From assembly GCF_003171715.1 (NCBI RefSeq), contig NZ_QGHL01000012.1, forward strand, positions 1 through 64,000: a DNA stretch of 64,000 nt. The letters run 5' to 3'. Source of the DNA: Novosphingobium meiothermophilum. GTDB lineage: Bacteria; Pseudomonadota; Alphaproteobacteria; Sphingomonadales; Sphingomonadaceae. The position numbers and the translations under genes were made by a program. Below the pieces are notes generated by a model. The model was given only the letters and a program-made list of their open reading frames with translations, searched no databases and was not told the origin of the DNA. Shown here one piece after another: positions 60,566 through 64,000 of this stretch. The first letter of the stretch is position 1. Each line of letters begins with the position of its first letter.

Positions 60566-61222
60566 GTGACAGGAACGGCAACGGCAACAGCAACAGAAGG
60601 ACGGCTTGCGGATGCCACAAGGCGTGGGCGTCCTTCGGCGGAAACCACTCGCTTGCGTATGGCGCATCTGCTGGACGTGGCACGCGAGATTTTTGTGCGC
60701 CGTGGCTTCCGCGCGACGACGATGGACGAGGTAGCCGCCGCTGCTGGCGTCACCAAGCGCACGCTCTATGCGTGGCACCGCGACAAGGAGGCCCTCTTCC
60801 GTGCCTGCATCATCGCCGGGGCAGAGCGCTTTCCGCGTCTGGAACCGGAGGTTGACGGCAAGGAAGGCTTGTCAGCCGCGCTCGAACGCTATGTCGTGGA
60901 ACTGCACACCGAAATGTCGCGCGAGACAAGCTATGGTCTGGGTAACGTGTTTGTGCGTGAACCGGGCGATGATCCCGACCTTGGCGCCGTGATGAGGCGC
61001 GCCTACTTCGATTACCTGATTGAACCGCTGGCCGCGTTTCTGCGCAGGCATGGGCTGGAAGATGAAGGACAGAGCGAGCGGGCCCTGCTGTTTGTCGCCA
61101 TGGCGCTTTCGCCGCTGCATCATACCATGCTGGTGGGAGTGCCGCTGCCGCTGCCAGAGGCGATCTGGGACCATGCGCGGCGATGCGTCGGCGTGTTTCT
61201 GGGCGGCAGCCGGGCGGGTTAG
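60566..61222 (+). CDS. TetR-family regulator of the six-gene operon
   Basis: A 218-residue TetR protein: HTH TMDEVAAAAGVTKRTLYAWHRDKEALF. The GTG at 60566 is preferred because CAGGGAAA precedes it; an upstream TTG at 60479 would place the start across the operator. The opening residues are a Thr-Ala repeat from an ACGGCAACGGCAACAGCAACAG run. Confidence 0.88.
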   Translation: MTGTATATATEGRLADATRRGRPSAETTRLRMAHLLDVAREIFVRRGFRATTMDEVAAAAGVTKRTLYAWHRDKEALFRACIIAGAERFPRLEPEVDGKEGLSAALERYVVELHTEMSRETSYGLGNVFVREPGDDPDLGAVMRRAYFDYLIEPLAAFLRRHGLEDEGQSERALLFVAMALSPLHHTMLVGVPLPLPEAIWDHARRCVGVFLGGSRAG

Positions 61223-61223
61223 A

Positions 61224-62399
61224 TCAGGAACAGGCTCCGCGGGGGGCATGTCCGAATGCTCCCGCCTGTTCCAGGGCCTTCACTTCGCTTTCGGAAAAGC
61301 CAAGTTCGGCAAGGATGGTCGCTTTGTCTGAATTTTCGCGCCACATCTTGGGCGGCTGGGCTGGCGTGCCGGAAAGGCGCGGGGCCGGGGCGGGCTGGAT
61401 GATGCCCTCGGCCTCGATGAAGGCTCCGCGCGCCGCGTTATGGGGGTGGGCTGGTGCCTGTCCTGCGCTCATCACCGGGGCAAAGCAGACGTCTTCATGT
61501 TCCAGCAGGCCCTGCCAGAATGCCAGCGTCTTTTGGCGGAATAAGTGCGATAGCGTGCTGCGCATGGCAGGCCATCGCGCCTGATCATATTGCTCTGCGA
61601 AATCGGGATCGTCATCCAACTCCATGAGCGTGCGCAGGCGTTCGAAGAACTTGCCCTCGATTGCGCCCAGGGCAACGTAGCCGCCATCGGCGGTTTCGTA
61701 TGTGTCATAGAATGGAGCACCGCCATCAAGCAGGCCAGTGCCGCGTCCGGTGCTCGTCCAGCCGTTGGCGATGAGTGTCCAGGTGCCTGCCATAAGCAGC
61801 GATGCGCCTTCGGTCATCGCGCAATCGATCACCCGGCCGGGTGAACCGGCGCGCACGGCCAGCAGCGCAGTCACCATGCCAAATGCCAGCATGAGACCGC
61901 CGCCGCCATAATCGCCGACGAGATTGAGCGGCGGCACCGGTTTGCCTCCGGCCGGACCGATGGCGTCCAGCACCCCGGCAAGGGCGATGTAGTTTATGTC
62001 ATGGCCCGGCATGTCTGCCATGGGGCCGGTTTGGCCCCAGCCGGTCATCCGGCCATAAACGAGCGAGGGATTGATCTGCATCAGGGCGTCGGGGCCGAGG
62101 CCCAGCCGTTCCATCACCCCCGGCCTGAAGCCTTCGATCAGCCCGTCGGACCTCAAGGCGAGACGCTTCACGATCCCGACGGCGGCAGGAGACTTGAGAT
62201 CGAGCGAGATGCTGCGCCGCGAACGCAGCATGACATCGCGGCCGCCATCGATAGGAACGCCCGCCTGCAATCCTCCGGCACGGTCGATGCGAATGACCTC
62301 GGCGCCGTGATCGGCAAGCATCATGCCGCAGAATGGCCCCGGTCCCACACCGGCCATCTCGATGATCCTGATGCCGGCGAGGGGGAGGGCAGTGGACAT
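61224..62399 (-). CDS. Class III CoA-transferase (CaiB/BaiF family)
   Basis: A 391-residue CaiB-type protein: LAGIRIIEMAGVGPGPFCGMMLADHGAEVIRID is the classic opening, with DLKSP and the catalytic Asp in GHDINYIALAG. Alpha-methylacyl-CoA racemases share the fold; the MAGVGPGP and GHDINY details lean towards racemase. Such an enzyme prepares a branched acyl-CoA for beta-oxidation. Converges on the TetR gene with 1 bp between. Confidence 0.88.
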   Translation of the reverse strand: MSTALPLAGIRIIEMAGVGPGPFCGMMLADHGAEVIRIDRAGGLQAGVPIDGGRDVMLRSRRSISLDLKSPAAVGIVKRLALRSDGLIEGFRPGVMERLGLGPDALMQINPSLVYGRMTGWGQTGPMADMPGHDINYIALAGVLDAIGPAGGKPVPPLNLVGDYGGGGLMLAFGMVTALLAVRAGSPGRVIDCAMTEGASLLMAGTWTLIANGWTSTGRGTGLLDGGAPFYDTYETADGGYVALGAIEGKFFERLRTLMELDDDPDFAEQYDQARWPAMRSTLSHLFRQKTLAFWQGLLEHEDVCFAPVMSAGQAPAHPHNAARGAFIEAEGIIQPAPAPRLSGTPAQPPKMWRENSDKATILAELGFSESEVKALEQAGAFGHAPRGACS

Positions 62400-62503
62400 A
62401 GGGCAGGCTCCGTTCTTTGCGGAATTTCAGATTGCTTTAGGCAAGGAAGAACTTGCCCGGCCACGACCGTGGCCAGTTGCTTTGCTTCTTCTGCCGGTCC
62501 GGC

Positions 62504-63151
62504 TCAGGGGCGCAGCCGCTCCAGCGTGTTGTTGCGGTAATGCTGCATCACCGTATGCAGGTTGATCCCGGAAGGGCTGGCAAGCCATTGATAGACCAGT
62601 CCGAAGATGAAGGCGCTGAACTCCACCGCGAAGCTGTCGGGGTCGATGCTGTCGCGCACTTCGCCCTTGGCGATACCTTGTGCGACCCAACGCGCCGTAT
62701 CCCGCCGATAGGCGATATGGTTCGCTGCCAGCCGCCGCCGGACGACCGGGTAGCTGCTGATCGATTCAAACCAGAGAATGTACATGGCCTGCATCTGCGA
62801 CGTGCGGTTGAGCAGGAAGAACTCCACCGCATCAAGCGCGCCCTCGATGGCGGCAAGACCATCGCTGCCACCCACGAACCGTCGCAGTTCGGCTGCCCAT
62901 TTCTCGTTGAAGTCGCGCACCAGATGGCTGAACAGCGTTTCCTTCGATCCGAAGCGGTTACTGGCAAGTCCGCGGCTGTAACCGGCCTTTTCGCCCACCT
63001 CCTTAAGTGTGGTGTTGTGCGTGCCGCGCTCGACGATGAGCAGCATCGCCGCCTCGAACATACGGGCATCCGAAAGCGCCGTCCGCTCAACCTGAGTCAG
63101 CCTTGGCCGTTCGCTGGAAATCACCCGCGCCTGGGAAAGATTCGCACTCAA
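62504..63151 (-). CDS. TetR-family regulator
   Basis: A 215-residue TetR protein: TTLKEVGEKAGYSRGLASNRFGSKETLFSHLV is the HTH region, with SNRFGSKE typical of regulators of acyl-CoA metabolism. It starts at a TTG overlapping the stop of the acyl-CoA synthetase gene (TTGA), with GGAGACGAAGG upstream; so the two are co-transcribed. Confidence 0.85.
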   Translation of the reverse strand: MSANLSQARVISSERPRLTQVERTALSDARMFEAAMLLIVERGTHNTTLKEVGEKAGYSRGLASNRFGSKETLFSHLVRDFNEKWAAELRRFVGGSDGLAAIEGALDAVEFFLLNRTSQMQAMYILWFESISSYPVVRRRLAANHIAYRRDTARWVAQGIAKGEVRDSIDPDSFAVEFSAFIFGLVYQWLASPSGINLHTVMQHYRNNTLERLRP

Positions 63152-64000
63152 CCTTCGTCTCCGGAGCCAAAACGCATTTCCGCCAGAACTGACAGTTCCT
63201 CCCCGTCGACTTTCCGTCTTATCGCCAGCTTGTCGTATTTGCCGACGCTGGTCTTGGGTATTGCATCAACGAATGCCCAATACTCAGGTATCATGAAACG
63301 CGCAAACCGCGAGAGGAGAGCCTGACGGAGAGCTGCCGGATCAGGCGCGCGGTCCTTTTCCAGCACCACCACCGCAAGCGGCCGCTCCTCCCAGCGCGGA
63401 TCGGGAACCGCCACGACGGCGGCCTCGATCACGCCCGGCAGTGCTGTCAGCCCGTTCTCCAGATCGACCGAGGAAATCCATTCGCCGCCCGACTTGATGA
63501 GATCCTTGGCCCGGTCGGTGATCTGGACATAGCCAAGCCGGTCAATCCGGCCGACATCGCCCGTGCGAAGCCAGCCATCGGGCGTAAGCGGCGATTCCTC
63601 CGGCGTTTGCCTGTGATAGCCCTGCGCCACCCATGGCCCGCGCAACTGGAGGTTGCCCACGGTCACGCCATCTTCGGGGAGGCGGTTTCCGGCATCGTCA
63701 ACGATGCGCACGCTCATGCCCGGAACGGGGCGGCCCGACTTGGCCCGCCACGCAATGGCATCGGATTCTGATGCGCCGCGCGGCGGGAACGAGAGCACGC
63801 ACATGGGGCTGGTCTCGGTCATGCCCCAGCCCTGCACGAGATCGACACCCCAGGCATCGCGCACCTTGCGGATCAGAGTTTCCGACACCGCCGATCCGCC
63901 CGAAACGATCGTGCGGAAGCAGCCGAGATCCAGCGGCTCGCGCGCGTGCAGTTGCAGCAGATCGTTGAGGATCGTCGGAACGGCGGCCATCAGGGTCGGC
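63148..64000 (-). CDS. Acyl-CoA synthetase (AMP-binding family), C-terminal part
   Basis: The last 284 or so residues of an ANL-family acyl-CoA ligase; the 5' part lies beyond the window. Visible: [11 protein letters not shown] (motif with the adenylate-binding Thr-Glu), [26 protein letters not shown], and the catalytic Lys in [21 protein letters not shown] is typical of medium/long-chain fatty-acid ligases. It would activate the acid produced by the oxidative steps. Confidence 0.93.
   Translation of the reverse strand, partial: PTLMAAVPTILNDLLQLHAREPLDLGCFRTIVSGGSAVSETLIRKVRDAWGVDLVQGWGMTETSPMCVLSFPPRGASESDAIAWRAKSGRPVPGMSVRIVDDAGNRLPEDGVTVGNLQLRGPWVAQGYHRQTPEESPLTPDGWLRTGDVGRIDRLGYVQITDRAKDLIKSGGEWISSVDLENGLTALPGVIEAAVVAVPDPRWEERPLAVVVLEKDRAPDPAALRQALLSRFARFMIPEYWAFVDAIPKTSVGKYDKLAIRRKVDGEELSVLAEMRFGSGDEG

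Noticed and set aside
1-64000. Mobile elements, tRNA genes and CRISPR arrays
   Set aside because: I looked for transposase and integrase motifs, terminal repeats, tRNA cloverleafs and regularly spaced repeats and found none that hold up.

Overview
GC-rich DNA of an alphaproteobacterium, most likely a sphingomonad (Novosphingobium/Sphingomonas type). This is inferred from four large TonB-dependent receptors (TBDRs), almost no ABC importers for carbon sources, many Tat-exported esterases, and a CYP101-like P450 with its ferredoxin. I see no rRNA, tRNA, phage, IS element or CRISPR. The whole window reads as accessory catabolic DNA made of several modules, each with its own regulator.

1-10 kb: acyl-sugar-type module. 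The left end holds a cut-off start of an ABC-2 permease gene, probably the edge of an insertion. Then come four exported or putatively exported esterases, a GH68 fructosyltransferase/sucrose hydrolase without signal peptide, a TBDR and a LacI-family regulator. Four copies of an operator with the half-site GATTACGCA lie at its promoters. Acylated sucrose (or another acylated fructoside) as substrate is my inference.

10-29.5 kb: sulfoquinovose module. A GH31 enzyme with sulfoquinovosidase hallmarks (smoI), a LacI regulator, an aldo-keto reductase (smoB) and an SsuD-like flavin monooxygenase (smoC) form the core of the oxidative sulfo-SMO pathway. glpD and glpK can take the glycerol released from sulfoquinovosyl glycerol. 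A TBDR and an MFS transporter can import the substrate. The sulfite released is dealt with next door: SorAB sulfite dehydrogenase, a YeiH-type sulfite/sulfate exporter and a SulP transporter behind a highly structured leader. modABC and a short ModE-like regulator supply molybdenum for SorA. No flavin reductase for SmoC is in the window.

29.6-51 kb: oxidative module for an alicyclic or terpenoid-like compound (inferred). It contains a TBDR, Baeyer-Villiger monooxygenase, esterase, glyoxalase-fold protein, SDR, amidohydrolase, AraC regulator, GMC oxidoreductase, zinc ADH, ferredoxin, P450, sugar-isomerase-like TIM barrel, AKR, a Coq4-like protein, a putative Fe(II) oxygenase-like protein, a normal TetR and a remarkable single-chain tandem TetR. 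Two operator families recur: a 7-6-7 inverted repeat (core GTAAGYG) at six promoters, and CCGAACGGT-N5-ACCGTTCGG at two or three.

51-64 kb: another TBDR, then a six-gene operon on the minus strand with 4-nt overlaps or 2-8 nt gaps (ADH, sulfotransferase, DUF1214 protein, TIM-barrel isomerase, Gfo/Idh oxidoreductase, SDR). It faces a TetR gene across a perfect 20-bp palindrome. A class III CoA-transferase, a third TetR and a partial acyl-CoA synthetase finish the window.
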